From Baekduia alba (GTDB lineage: Bacteria > Actinomycetota > Thermoleophilia > Solirubrobacterales > Solirubrobacteraceae), in assembly GCF_028416635.1 (NCBI RefSeq), contig NZ_CP114013.1, positions 434,001 to 498,000 of the forward strand: a stretch of DNA of 64,000 nucleotides. Direction: 5' to 3'. Shown piece after piece: positions 33,268-41,536 of this stretch. The position numbers and the translations under genes were made by a program. How positions within the stretch are numbered: the stretch's first letter is position 1; every line of letters starts with the position of its first letter. Under the pieces are notes generated by a model. The model saw only the letters and a list, made by a program, of their open reading frames with translations, did not search any database and was not told where the DNA came from.

Positions 33268-34179
33268 ATGCGACTGGTGAGTAAGTTGACTCGCCCGGAG
33301 GACGTCACGGCCCAGGCGGTGACGAGCTTCGACGCGACGCCGGACGTGCGCTTGCGCACGATCATGCAGAGCCTCGTCCGCCACCTCCACGGCTTCGTCG
33401 CGGAGGTGGGCCTGACGGAGGACGAGTGGGCGGCGGCGATCCGCGTGCTGACGGCGACCGGGCACATCACCGACGACAAGCGCCAGGAGTTCATCCTCTG
33501 GTCCGACACGCTCGGCGTCTCGATGCTCGTCGACGCGCTCGCGCACCCGCTGCCGTCGGGTGCGACGGAGCCGACGATCCTCGGCCCCTTCTACGTGCCC
33601 GGCTCGCCGCTGCGCCCGTATGGTGCCGACATCGCCGAGCAGGAAGCCGGCACGCCGGCACTCGTGCAGGGGCGCGTGCTCGGGCTCGACGGCGCGCCGA
33701 TCGCGGACGCCGAGCTGGACGTGTGGCAGAACGGCGACAACCGCCTCTACGCGGTGCAGGACGGCGACGCGGCCGACGATCACCTGCGCGGGCGCTTTCG
33801 CACGCGCGCGGATGGCAGCTTCGCCTTCCGCGCCGTGCGGCCGGTGCCGTACCCGATCCCCGACGACGGGCCGGTAGGGAGGATGCTCGCCGCCAGCGGC
33901 CGGCATCCGTGGCGCCCGGCGCACATCCACGTCGTGGTGCGCGCCGCCGGACACAAGACGCTCACGACGCACATCTTCGACATGGACAGCGCGTACCTGG
34001 ACGGCGACACCGTCTTCGCGGTCAAGCCGTCGCTGCTGCGGCGCTTCGAGCGGCACGAGGCGGGGGACGAGGGGACGCCGGAGGGGGTCGAGGGGCCGTG
34101 GGCATCGCTCGCGCTCGACATCGTGCTCGCGCCGGGCGAGGACGACGCCGGGGTGGCCGACCGCGGGCGGACGCACTGA
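33268..34179 (+). CDS. intradiol dioxygenase, hydroxyquinol 1,2-dioxygenase-like
   Basis: A 303-residue Fe(III) intradiol enzyme. An N-terminal helical dimerisation domain (about 1-100, VRLRTIMQSLVRHLHGF) precedes the catalytic beta-sandwich. The ligand tyrosines are in GPFYVPGSPLRPYGADI and PVPYPIPDDGPVG, and the ligand histidines in HPWRPAHIHVVV. GAGCTLDVWQNG-like segment ELDVWQNGDNRLY is typical. It should open hydroxyquinol (1,2,4-trihydroxybenzene) to maleylacetate. Assignment to hydroxyquinol rather than catechol rests mainly on the downstream maleylacetate reductase, with which it shares a TGATG overlap. AAGGAGAAG precedes the ATG. Confidence 0.88.
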   Translation: MRLVSKLTRPEDVTAQAVTSFDATPDVRLRTIMQSLVRHLHGFVAEVGLTEDEWAAAIRVLTATGHITDDKRQEFILWSDTLGVSMLVDALAHPLPSGATEPTILGPFYVPGSPLRPYGADIAEQEAGTPALVQGRVLGLDGAPIADAELDVWQNGDNRLYAVQDGDAADDHLRGRFRTRADGSFAFRAVRPVPYPIPDDGPVGRMLAASGRHPWRPAHIHVVVRAAGHKTLTTHIFDMDSAYLDGDTVFAVKPSLLRRFERHEAGDEGTPEGVEGPWASLALDIVLAPGEDDAGVADRGRTH

Positions 34180-35255
34180 TGGCCGCCTCGGGCCCGGACG
34201 GCGCTCGCGTCGAGTACGAGGCGCTCCGCGGGCGCGTGCTGTTCGGGTGCGGCGCCCGCGCCGCCGTGCCGGAGGAGGTCGAGCGGCTTGGGGTGCGGCG
34301 CGTCGTGCTGATCGACGGGCTGCTCGACGGCGCGCCGGCGCGCGAGCTCGAGGACGCGCTCGGTGCGCGCCGCGTCGCGACGATCGGGGACGTGCGCCAG
34401 CACGTGCCGGCCGCGCTCGTCGCCCAGGCCCGCGAGACGGCGACGGCGACCGGCGCCGACGGCCTCGCGACGATCGGCGGCGGCAGCGCGGTCGGCCTCG
34501 CGAAGGCGATCGCGCGAGCGACGGGACTGCCGATCCTCGCCGTCCCGACGACGTACGCCGGCTCGGAGATGACGCCGATCTGGGGCATCACGAGCGACGG
34601 CGCGAAGACGACCGGCAGGGACCTCGCCGTCCTGCCGAAGACCGTCGTCTACGACCCGGAGCTGACCGTCAGCCTGCCCGTGCCGGTGACGGCGGCGAGC
34701 GGCATGAACGCGGTCGCGCACTGCGTGGGGGCGATGTGGACGGCGTCCGCGAACCCCGTCACCGACGCCGTCGCCGCCGAGGGGATCTCCTCGCTCGCCG
34801 CCGGCCTGCGCGGCTGCGTGCGCGATCCGGGGGACCTCGGCGCGCGCACCGAGGCCCTGCGCGGTGCATGGCTCGGAGGGGCCGCGCTGGCCGTCGGCGG
34901 CACCGCCCTGCACCACAAGATCTGCCACGTGCTCGGCGGCGCGTTCGATCTGCCGCACGCGGAGGTGCACGCGGTCGTGCTGCCGTGGGTCGTGGCGCAT
35001 GCGCGTGAGCGCGGGGTCGCCGACGCGGCGCTCCGTCGTGTCGCGCGGGCGCTCGGCGCGGAGGACGCGGTGGAGGGACTGCGCGCGCTCACGCGGGACC
35101 TCGGCCTCGCCGCCAGCCTCGCCGATCTCGGGCTCGACGAGGCGGGGGCCGACCGCGCCGCGGAGCTGGTGGCCGAGGCGGCGCCGTCGGCGCCCGTGCC
35201 GGTCACGCGCGAGCAAGCGCGCGCGATCCTCGCGCACGCGCTGCGGGGCGAGTGA
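34179..35255 (+). CDS. maleylacetate reductase (iron-type alcohol dehydrogenase)
   Basis: A 358-residue Fe-ADH-superfamily enzyme that would reduce maleylacetate to 3-oxoadipate with NAD(P)H. The nucleotide motif is TIGGGSAVGLAKAIA, AVPTTYAGSEMTPIWGIT is characteristic of maleylacetate reductases, and the metal-site region is MNAVAHCVGAMW followed by HHKICHVLGGAFDLPHAEVH. Translation is coupled to the intradiol dioxygenase (ATG inside its stop). Together they give a two-step hydroxyquinol-to-3-oxoadipate route. Confidence 0.9.
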   Translation: MAASGPDGARVEYEALRGRVLFGCGARAAVPEEVERLGVRRVVLIDGLLDGAPARELEDALGARRVATIGDVRQHVPAALVAQARETATATGADGLATIGGGSAVGLAKAIARATGLPILAVPTTYAGSEMTPIWGITSDGAKTTGRDLAVLPKTVVYDPELTVSLPVPVTAASGMNAVAHCVGAMWTASANPVTDAVAAEGISSLAAGLRGCVRDPGDLGARTEALRGAWLGGAALAVGGTALHHKICHVLGGAFDLPHAEVHAVVLPWVVAHARERGVADAALRRVARALGAEDAVEGLRALTRDLGLAASLADLGLDEAGADRAAELVAEAAPSAPVPVTREQARAILAHALRGE

Positions 35256-35355
35256 GGCGTCAGCCTCCGCCGGCCGGCAGACGACGCCGGTCCGGCGCAC
35301 CTCCTCCACGCTCCTGGCACCCCGGGCGCGAGCTGGTGGCCATACCCTTGGGCCC

Positions 35356-35784
35356 GTGATCGCCGATCACCCCGACCGGAACCTGCTCCGTGCCAAGGAC
35401 CTCATCGATGCGCGCTACGCCGACCCGTTGGACACGGCCGCTCTCGCGGCCAGGGCGTGTTGCTCGGAGGCGCACTTCATCCGCACGTTCAAGCGCGCGT
35501 TCGGCGAGACGCCGCATCAGTACCTGTTGACGCGGCGGCTGGAGCGGGCCGCCGCACTGCTGCGTGGCACGGACTACAACGTCGCCGAGGTCTGCTTCAA
35601 CGTGGGTCTCGCGAGCGTCGGCTCGTTCACGTCGTCGTTCCGTCGCGTCTACGGGATGACGCCGACGGCGTACCGGGCCGCGTTCCCGCCGGCTGCGCGG
35701 ATGGCGCACGTGCCCACGTGCGTGGTGATGGCCCACGCGAAACGGCGCAGGAATGGAGAAGACACGGCCGCGGACGCGACGTAA
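35356..35784 (+). CDS. AraC-family DNA-binding-domain protein
   Basis: A 142-residue protein that is little more than an AraC/XylS double helix-turn-helix (TAALAARACCSEAHFIRTFK and NVAEVCFNVGLASVGSFTSS, closing FRRVYGMTPTAYR). It lacks the ~150-residue ligand-binding domain of normal AraC members, so it may act as a constitutive or partner-dependent activator. GTG at 35356 is the start; no strong ribosome site. The VOC gene follows 10 bases after its stop, and this AraC-plus-VOC pairing is common. Confidence 0.85.
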   Translation: MIADHPDRNLLRAKDLIDARYADPLDTAALAARACCSEAHFIRTFKRAFGETPHQYLLTRRLERAAALLRGTDYNVAEVCFNVGLASVGSFTSSFRRVYGMTPTAYRAAFPPAARMAHVPTCVVMAHAKRRRNGEDTAADAT

Positions 35785-35794
35785 GGTCCGGGCC

Positions 35795-36214
35795 ATGTTC
35801 AACCGCATCACGCACACGGGCGTGTGGGTCACCGACCAGGACGAGGCGCTCGCGTTCTACCGCGACGTCCTCGGCTTCGAGGTCCGCATGGACGTGACGG
35901 TCGCCGAGTACGGCAACCTGCGCTGGCTCGCGGTCGGGCTGCCCGGCCAGGACCTGGTGCTGCAGCTCACCGCCTTCGATCCCCCGCAGATGGATGAGGC
36001 GACCGGCGCGCAGGTACGGCAGATCCTCGCCAAGGGCTACACGCCGCCGTTGATCTTCGAGGTCGACGACTGCCGCGCGACGATCGACCGCCTCCGCGAA
36101 CGCGGCGTGGACATCACCCAGGAGCCCGTCGAGCAGCCCTACGGCATCGACGCCGGGATCCGGGACCCGTCGGGCAACAGCATCCGGATCACCCAGCCGG
36201 CGCCCGCGGCCTAA
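35795..36214 (+). CDS. VOC-family protein (glyoxalase-like)
   Basis: A 139-residue single-chain VOC protein: HTGVWVTDQDEALAFYRDVL at the N-terminus, GLPGQDLVLQLTAFDPPQMD in the middle, and YGIDAGIRDPSGNSIRITQP at the end. The usual metal Glu of the last strand is Arg-Ile here (NSIRIT), so metal-dependent catalysis is uncertain and a binding role is possible. It is probably the target or partner of the adjacent short AraC regulator. Start ATG 35795 fits the first beta strand. Confidence 0.85.
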   Translation: MFNRITHTGVWVTDQDEALAFYRDVLGFEVRMDVTVAEYGNLRWLAVGLPGQDLVLQLTAFDPPQMDEATGAQVRQILAKGYTPPLIFEVDDCRATIDRLRERGVDITQEPVEQPYGIDAGIRDPSGNSIRITQPAPAA

Positions 36215-36332
36215 CCGCCGCCGCCCCGCAGCCGAGTACGCACCGCTCTCCCCAGCGGTTGGCTGCCGCATGGCCTCGATGCGGCCAGAACATCCACCAA
36301 CCACTTCTACAACGACACAAGGAGCAACACCA

Positions 36333-36875
36333 ATGGGCAGGATCGTCTCGAACTTCTTCATGTCCCTCGACGGCGTCGTCGAGAGCCCCGACCAGTGGCA
36401 CATGTCCTACTTCAACGACGAGATGGGCGCCGCGATCGGCGCGGGCATGGGCACCAACAAGGCGTTCCTGATGGGCCGGGTGCTCTACGACGAGTGGTCG
36501 GACTTCTGGCCCAAGAGCGACGACGAGCAGCTCGCAGGCTTCTTCAACAGCCACCCCAAGTACGTGGTGTCCGACTCGCTCGAGCGCGCGGACTGGAACA
36601 ACACCAAGATCATCTCCGGCGACGTGGCCGGGCAGATCAAGGCCCTCAAGGACGAGACCGACGGCGACCTCGTCGTCACGGGCAGCGCCACGCTCGTGCG
36701 CGCGCTCCTGCGCGACGAGCTCCTCGACGAGCTCCGCGTCTTCCTGCACCCGATCGTGGTCGGGCACGGCGCCCGCCTGTTCGAGGACGATGCGACCCAC
36801 GCCCTCGAGCTCGTCAGCCAGGAGCAGTTCAGCACCGGCGTGTTGAACCTCGCCTACGCCCCAGCCACCGCCTGA
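36333..36875 (+). CDS. dihydrofolate reductase-family (RibD C-terminal) protein
   Basis: A 180-residue RibD_C/DHFR-fold protein: MGRIVSNFFMSLDGVVESP at the N-terminus, FLMGRVLYDEWSDFWP, YVVSDSLE, GDLVVTGSATLVRALL and LHPIVVGHGARLFED. Members reduce flavin- or pterin-like substrates with NADPH, though most in actinobacteria lack an assigned reaction. AAGGAG is placed nine bases before the ATG. Stand-alone gene with a hairpin after it. Confidence 0.88.
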   Translation: MGRIVSNFFMSLDGVVESPDQWHMSYFNDEMGAAIGAGMGTNKAFLMGRVLYDEWSDFWPKSDDEQLAGFFNSHPKYVVSDSLERADWNNTKIISGDVAGQIKALKDETDGDLVVTGSATLVRALLRDELLDELRVFLHPIVVGHGARLFEDDATHALELVSQEQFSTGVLNLAYAPATA

Positions 36876-36920
36876 GCGCGCGCATGTGCTGGCTGCCGTC
36901 CAACAGGGACGCCTCCGTCG

Positions 36921-36947
36921 GGCCCGCGCCGCGAGCGGCGCCGGGCC
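36921..36947 (+). terminator. hairpin after the DHFR-family gene
   Basis: GGCCCGCGCC...GGCGCCGGGCC forms an imperfect GC-rich stem 45 bases after the stop codon, suited to terminating transcription. The remaining bases to 37124 show no supported gene. Confidence 0.4.
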
Positions 36948-37124
36948 GGGAGCGCCTGACCGACCGCGCATCCGCGCGGTCCCGTGCGGTGCTCGACGCG
37001 GAGGAGGCGCCTGACGAGGTTGGTCAGGCGGCGGTCGTCGCCGGCCGTGTCGGAGAACAGGGTGAGGACGATCGGTGAGGCACAGCCGGAGGCCGTAGGG
37101 ACGGGGCCCGCGAGATCGCGTGAG

Positions 37125-37916
37125 TCAGCGCCGCGCGCCGACCGGTGACGGCTGCAGCTCGAGGCCGCCCGCCCGGCCCGGGGCATCGTCGCCGGTGGGC
37201 GTCGTGGGGCGGTCGTCGTCGGCCGCGAGCGTCATCGTCACGACGAGCACGAAGGCCACGATCGCGGAGCTGAGCGCGAGGCCGCCCCACCGGACGGCCT
37301 GGTCGAGCGCGGTGCCGCAGGCCGCGCCGACGAACAGCGCGATGACCACGCCGGCGCGGCGGCGCCAGCGCACGGAGTCGCCGCCGGCGGCGCGTGAGGC
37401 CGCGGCGAGGTCGTGCAGGGTCATGGTCGCGACCGTGGTGTTGACGTCCTGGACGGCAAGGTGGCGCGCGATGCCGGTCTGGATGGCCATCGCGACGGCG
37501 AGGATCGCGCACACGGCATAGCGCCAGCCGTCGCGGACGTGCACGTCGATCACGGCGACGAGCAGCGTCAGCGCAATCAGGAGCACGAGCTGCAGGCCGA
37601 GGGCGAGGCCGGCGATGCGCAGCGACGAGCCGCTTCGCGTGCGCAGGAAGCGGGCCACGGCGACCGACCCGATGACGAAGCCGAAGAAGGCGTACACGTT
37701 GCCGGTGACCGCGTGCAGGCTGGTGGCCGTGCCGATCCCGAGCAGCGCCATGTTCCCCGACATGTTGGCCGTGAAGACGTGGTCGAGGGAGAAGTAGCTG
37801 ACGGCATCGACGACGCCCGTGGCGAGCGTGAGGGCCAGCACGATCAGGACCCGCTGGTCCTCGTCGCCCAGGGCCCGCATCGGGGTCACGATCGGTCTCA
37901 TCGCACGCACAGACAC
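37125..37916 (-). CDS. DUF1275 (YoaK-family) membrane protein
   Basis: A 263-residue inner-membrane protein with six or so helices (VLIVLALTLATGVVDAVSYF, VYAFFGFVIGSVAVARFL, GLALGLQLVLLIALTLLVAV, AGVVIALFVGAACGTAL). The DUF1275 hallmark is VFTANMSGNMALLGI near residue 50. Transported substrate, if any, is unknown. GTG 37916 begins the frame; ATG 37901 five codons later is possible. It lies 18 bases downstream of the GntR gene on the same strand and may be its co-transcribed target. Confidence 0.85.
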   Translation of the reverse strand: MSVRAMRPIVTPMRALGDEDQRVLIVLALTLATGVVDAVSYFSLDHVFTANMSGNMALLGIGTATSLHAVTGNVYAFFGFVIGSVAVARFLRTRSGSSLRIAGLALGLQLVLLIALTLLVAVIDVHVRDGWRYAVCAILAVAMAIQTGIARHLAVQDVNTTVATMTLHDLAAASRAAGGDSVRWRRRAGVVIALFVGAACGTALDQAVRWGGLALSSAIVAFVLVVTMTLAADDDRPTTPTGDDAPGRAGGLELQPSPVGARR

Positions 37917-37934
37917 TGCTTTCCGGCTCGGGGT

Positions 37935-38624
37935 CTACGAAGCGGCCAGGTCTGGGAGGCGGCTGGCGACCAGGTCGCCGGAGCGCTGGACGTGGTCGCG
38001 CATGAGGGTGCGCGCGCCCTCGCCGTAGCGGGCCTCGATGGCCTCGCGGATCCGGCGGTGCTGCGCGACGTTGTCCTTCAGCAGCCGCGCGTCGTCGAGG
38101 ACGCCCCAGGTGAGGTTCCGCGGGAAGCGGCGGTGCAGGCCGGCGAGCGTCTCGCGGAGCACGTCGTTGTGCGAGGCCTCGTGGATGACCTCGTGGAAGG
38201 CGTCGTTGGCCGATTGCCAGGTGCGTCGCGTGGCGTCGTCGGTGTCGCCGTCGACCTGGAAGCTCGCCACGGCCTCCTCGAAGAGCTGCTCGGCCGCCTT
38301 GAGGCGGTCGACCTGCTCCTGGGAGGCGAGGTCGGCGGCGAGCGCTGCCGCGATGCCCTCGAGCTCGGCGCGAACGAAGTAGGCCTCGTGGATCTCGCGC
38401 AGCGTGGGCACCCGCACGCGGGCGCCGCGGTGAGGATGCAGCTCGACGACGCCGCGCTCGCTCAGGGTCTGCAGCGCCTCGCGGATGGGCGTCCGGCTGA
38501 CGTCGAACTCGGTCGCGAGGCGGCTCTGGCGCAGCCACGCGCCGGCCGGCAGCTCGCCGCTCATCACCCGCGCGTGGATCGCGTCGGTGAGGCGTTCCGC
38601 CTGCATGAGCCGCGGATCTGGCAT
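37935..38624 (-). CDS. GntR-family regulator, FCD type
   Basis: A 229-residue FadR-subfamily regulator. The N-terminal winged helix has GAWLRQSRLATEFDVSRTPI and REALQTLSERGVVELHPHRG. The C-terminal all-helical FCD ligand domain has REIHEAYFVRAELEGIAAAL, NDAFHEVIHEASHNDVLRE and HRRIREAIEARYGEGARTLM, whose Asp/His residues usually bind a metal and an organic acid. The ATG at 38624 is chosen from the family N-terminus. It probably controls itself, the DUF1275 gene and perhaps the esterase or cupin genes. Confidence 0.88.
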   Translation of the reverse strand: MPDPRLMQAERLTDAIHARVMSGELPAGAWLRQSRLATEFDVSRTPIREALQTLSERGVVELHPHRGARVRVPTLREIHEAYFVRAELEGIAAALAADLASQEQVDRLKAAEQLFEEAVASFQVDGDTDDATRRTWQSANDAFHEVIHEASHNDVLRETLAGLHRRFPRNLTWGVLDDARLLKDNVAQHRRIREAIEARYGEGARTLMRDHVQRSGDLVASRLPDLAAS

Positions 38625-38664
38625 CAGGGCGAGGTCGATGTCGATGGCGCGTCCGGCATGTCCG

Positions 38665-38689
38665 ACAAGAGTTGTACACGATCTGATCG
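38665..38689. promoter_or_regulatory. two small palindromes upstream of the GntR gene
   Basis: ACAA-GAG-TTGT (38665-38675) and CGAT-CTG-ATCG (38679-38689) lie 41-65 bases before the GntR start. They are plausible autoregulatory sites; GntR/FCD operators are short palindromes of this kind. Confidence 0.3.
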
Positions 38690-38780
38690 AAATCGTATGT
38701 AATCCTCGCAGCCGGCTTGGTGTCACAGCCGTTGGCCTTGTGCTGTCAGGACTGAGGTGACGGCTCCGTTCCACGGCGCG

Positions 38781-39743
38781 CTACTCCCCACTCGGGTGAA
38801 GGGCCCGGCGGAGCGCGCGCGTCCGGTCGGCGACCGCGTCGCGGGAGATCTGCGCGTCCGGGACCAGCAGCTCGAAGCCGTGGAACCCCCGCGGGAACAC
38901 ATGGAGCTCGGTGGCGACGCCCGCCCCGAGCAGGCGGCGCGCGTACTCGATGTCCTCCTCGCAGTTGACGTCGAACTGGCTGACGGCGAGGTAGGCCGGG
39001 GGCAGGCCGGAGAGGTCCGCCGCGCGGGCCGGTGCGGCGTAGGCCGGGGGCGCGTCGTACGCGTCGCCGAGATACAGGCGCCACGAGCTGTCGGTGGTGG
39101 GCTGGTTGCGGACCCGCGGGTCGACGATCGCGCGGCTCGAGGCCCGGTGGGGAACGTCGAGCAGGGGGCAGAGCAGCACCTGGAACGCGAGCTCGCACTC
39201 GCCCCGGTCACGGGCCATGAGCGCGAGTGCGGCCGCGAACCCGGCACCGGAGCTGTAGCCGGCGACGCCGATCCGGGAGCGCGTCACGCCGCGCTCGTGC
39301 GCGGTGTCGAAGAGCCAGCGCAACGCCGCGTAGCAGTCCTCGGGGCCGGCGGGGAACGGGTGCTCGGGCGCGAGCCGGTAGTCGACGGAGACGATGACCG
39401 CGCCGATCTCGTCGACGATCGAGGTGCAGAGGCCGTCGTCCTGGTCGACCGCTCCGCCGCAGAAGCCGCCGCCGTGGACCCAGAGCAGGCCGGGCAGCGC
39501 TTCGGCGGCGCGCTCGCGCGGCTCGTAGACGCGCACCCGAACGCCGTCGGCGTTGTCGGGTGGGCCGGGGATCGTGAGGTCGGTGCGCTGGACGCGGGCC
39601 TGCTGATCGGCGCTTCCGGCGAACGGCGCGCGCTCGAGCATGCGCCGGCGCGTGCCCTCCAGATCCTCGGCCGGGTCGAGGCCCGGCGGCACGCGGAACA
39701 GGCTCTCTCGAAGCTCAGGGTCGACCAGGTCGGCGAAGTCCAC
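38781..39743 (-). CDS. alpha/beta hydrolase, hormone-sensitive-lipase family esterase
   Basis: A 320-residue serine esterase. The oxyanion motif is WVHGGGFCGG, the nucleophile elbow GVAGYSSGAGFAAALAL (GxSxG), the Asp region is LAVSQFDVNCEEDIEYA and the His is in FPRGFHGFELL. Substrates would be short-chain esters. The GTG at 39743 is preceded by GAGGAG. It is divergent from the cupin gene at 39872, and the intervening 128 bases contain TTGACA at 39778 and two ATCCAA elements. Confidence 0.9.
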   Translation of the reverse strand: MDFADLVDPELRESLFRVPPGLDPAEDLEGTRRRMLERAPFAGSADQQARVQRTDLTIPGPPDNADGVRVRVYEPRERAAEALPGLLWVHGGGFCGGAVDQDDGLCTSIVDEIGAVIVSVDYRLAPEHPFPAGPEDCYAALRWLFDTAHERGVTRSRIGVAGYSSGAGFAAALALMARDRGECELAFQVLLCPLLDVPHRASSRAIVDPRVRNQPTTDSSWRLYLGDAYDAPPAYAAPARAADLSGLPPAYLAVSQFDVNCEEDIEYARRLLGAGVATELHVFPRGFHGFELLVPDAQISRDAVADRTRALRRALHPSGE

Positions 39744-39871
39744 GTTGTCTCCTCACTCGGGAAGCCACGACGCCATCTTGACAGTGGCATCCAAAATCGC
39801 AAGGATCGTATCCAATTTGGGTCGAAGGTCGCGACGACAGGAACGGCCGCAACGGTGAGGAGATGTGCGTT

Positions 39872-40285
39872 ATGACCGAAGGTGATGGACACGGCCCCTC
39901 CGAGGCCGAGCCCTTGGCCGCGATCGAGATCAAGCATCCCGGGGGTGGCGGCGCGGAGTCGACCGAGCACCTCTTCCGCGAGGAGCTGTTCTCGGACGGG
40001 AACGTGTGGGTCGGTGTCACGAACGCGGCGCCGGCGCAGTCCGGGTGGCACCACCACGGCGACATGGACACCTACGTGTACATCCTGGAAGGCCGCGGCG
40101 TGGTCGAGTACGGGCCGGGCGGCAAGGTGGTCGACGACGTGACGCCCGGCTCGGTCATCCGGATCGGGCGCGGTGTCGTGCATCGCGACATCAACCTCGG
40201 GCCGGACAACCTCGTCGGCTTCCTGGTCCGGGTGGGGCAGGGTCCCAACGTCGTCAACGTCGACGGCCCGGATCCCGAGGAGTAG
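39872..40285 (+). CDS. cupin-domain protein
   Basis: A 137-residue single cupin. Motif 1 is SGWHHHGDMDTYVYILEGRG with the His/His/Glu-type ligands and motif 2 is PGSVIRIGRGVVHRDINLGP with the last His, so a metal site looks complete. The role may be a small dioxygenase or isomerase in the neighbouring pathway. GAGGAG ends nine bases before the ATG at 39872, so this start is preferred to the ATG at 39863 that directly abuts it. A 40-codon open frame follows two bases after its stop. Confidence 0.85.
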   Translation: MTEGDGHGPSEAEPLAAIEIKHPGGGGAESTEHLFREELFSDGNVWVGVTNAAPAQSGWHHHGDMDTYVYILEGRGVVEYGPGGKVVDDVTPGSVIRIGRGVVHRDINLGPDNLVGFLVRVGQGPNVVNVDGPDPEE

Positions 40286-40287
40286 GC

Positions 40288-40410
40288 ATGGCCACGACGC
40301 GACTGCGACCTGGGTCACAGACGCGCGGTCGCCGCGCAGCCAGAGTCCGCCACATGTCCAGATCAGGAGGAGGACTCCAGATGTCCCGACCGGAAGGTGA
40401 CCGCGCGTGA
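40288..40410 (+). CDS. possible 40-aa small protein
   Basis: A short frame (MATTRLRPGSQTRGRRAARV and 20 more residues), Arg-rich, with GAGGAG six bases before its ATG inside the cupin gene. It ends by overlapping the GTG start of the next gene (GTGA). A second strong ribosome site (AGGAGGAGG) within it precedes an in-frame ATG at 40381. It may be translated only to couple cupin and downstream genes. No homology recognised. Confidence 0.3.
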   Translation: MATTRLRPGSQTRGRRAARVRHMSRSGGGLQMSRPEGDRA

Positions 40411-40823
40411 CGACCTTGCTGCTCGGCACGCCGGACGGCATCGTCCGGATGCAGATCGACGGTGACTCAGGCCGCGCGGCGGGCGTGCTCGAGGCTCCGG
40501 GCGTTACCGCGCTGACCGTCGACCCCAACAACGGCGAGCTCACGTACGCGGCGACCGCGTCCGGGCTCCACCGGTCCTCGGACGGCGGCCGGTCGTGGAA
40601 GCTGGGCGGCGAGCGGCAGGTGGCCGAGGTCGCCGAGGCGCTCCGCGCGGTCATCGCGCAGCGCACCGACGTCTTCTACGACGAGGTCTCCGCGCCGCGC
40701 ACGTTTCCCTGGACCACCGCGTTCGAGGAAGACGACTGGACCAATCTGCGCGCGAAGGCGCGTGCCCTCTTCGGTTCCCTCAGCGAAGGAAAGGCGGCCC
40801 TCATTGCCTCGGGAAGTGCCTGA
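40407..40823 (+). CDS. short BNR-like protein, possibly truncated or chimeric
   Basis: A 138-residue product. Residues 1-68 look like one and a half beta-propeller blades (TLLLGTPDGIVRMQIDG, ALTVDPNNGELTYAATASGL, SSDGGRSWKL). Residues 70-138 switch to a helical, unrelated sequence (AEVAEALRAVIAQRTDVFYD, WTNLRAKARALFGSLSEGKA). A functional propeller needs four to eight blades, so this may be a truncated or fused gene. GTG 40407 with AAGG nearby. Its end overlaps the next gene by eight bases. Confidence 0.5.
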   Translation: MTTLLLGTPDGIVRMQIDGDSGRAAGVLEAPGVTALTVDPNNGELTYAATASGLHRSSDGGRSWKLGGERQVAEVAEALRAVIAQRTDVFYDEVSAPRTFPWTTAFEEDDWTNLRAKARALFGSLSEGKAALIASGSA

Positions 40824-41514
40824 TACGCCATGGGCGGCGATGCAGCCGGCGGAGGCTGAGCGCTTCGGGAAGGAGATCTTCGATCCCGAGGCGCGCCTGC
40901 GCTGGTGCGGCGCGCTGCTGGCCGGCGGCCTGCCGTACCTGTGGACGCACAAGGCCCGCATCCCGCGGAAGATCGCCGTGGAGCAGCTCGAGCTGCATGA
41001 GGGCGATCGCGTCTACATCAACGGGGAGGCCGTCGAGCCGATGGGGATCGCGGACGAGATCCGCGAGATCGTGGGGCCCACGGGCGAGGTCGTCGTCGAC
41101 GACTTCATGGAGGAGGTCCGCACCATCGCGTGGCGCGGCGAGGATCCGAAGTGGGAATGGGACTACACCCACGGCTACCCCGACGACCACTTCGACGCCG
41201 TGCTGTGCGTCCAGGGCGTCGCGCACGCCGGCAGCTGGGCCCGCGAAGGGGCCGAGCTCGTCCGGGTCCTCAAGCCCGGGCGCCAGATCGTCCTCGGGGA
41301 GATCGCGTTCGGCGTGAGCTTCCATGAGCGCGTCGCCGCCGACCTCCACATCGAGTACTACTTCGAGAAGCTGTTCGATGGGATCAACCTGCCGTTCTAC
41401 CTGCCGGCGTGGGAGATCGAGGACGTCCGCGACGAGCTCACGGGGATCGTCGAGGACATCGACGTGTTCCGCTGGCGCGGTGTCGATCTCCTCTGGGGCC
41501 GCAAGCCGGCCTGA
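40816..41514 (+). CDS. class I SAM-methyltransferase-like protein
   Basis: A 232-residue Rossmann-type protein. The usual glycine-rich SAM motif is altered to GDRVYINGEAVEPMGIADEI. Later segments fit the fold: GEVVVDDFMEEVRTIAWRG, PDDHFDAVLCVQGVAHAGSW and ELVRVLKPGRQIVLGEIAFG. The altered motif leaves real methyl transfer uncertain. The start is uncertain (GTG 40816, GTG 40762 or ATG 40840). GTG 40816 is chosen because it gives a short overlap with the upstream gene. Likely last gene of the cupin operon. Confidence 0.6.
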   Translation: MPDTPWAAMQPAEAERFGKEIFDPEARLRWCGALLAGGLPYLWTHKARIPRKIAVEQLELHEGDRVYINGEAVEPMGIADEIREIVGPTGEVVVDDFMEEVRTIAWRGEDPKWEWDYTHGYPDDHFDAVLCVQGVAHAGSWAREGAELVRVLKPGRQIVLGEIAFGVSFHERVAADLHIEYYFEKLFDGINLPFYLPAWEIEDVRDELTGIVEDIDVFRWRGVDLLWGRKPA

Positions 41515-41536
41515 CGCTCCAGCTCGCGCGCGCCGC

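Noticed and set aside
36854-37186. 110-codon minus-strand frame after the DHFR-family gene
   Set aside because: Arg-rich, overlaps the 3' ends of genes on both sides, no ribosome site and no family resemblance.
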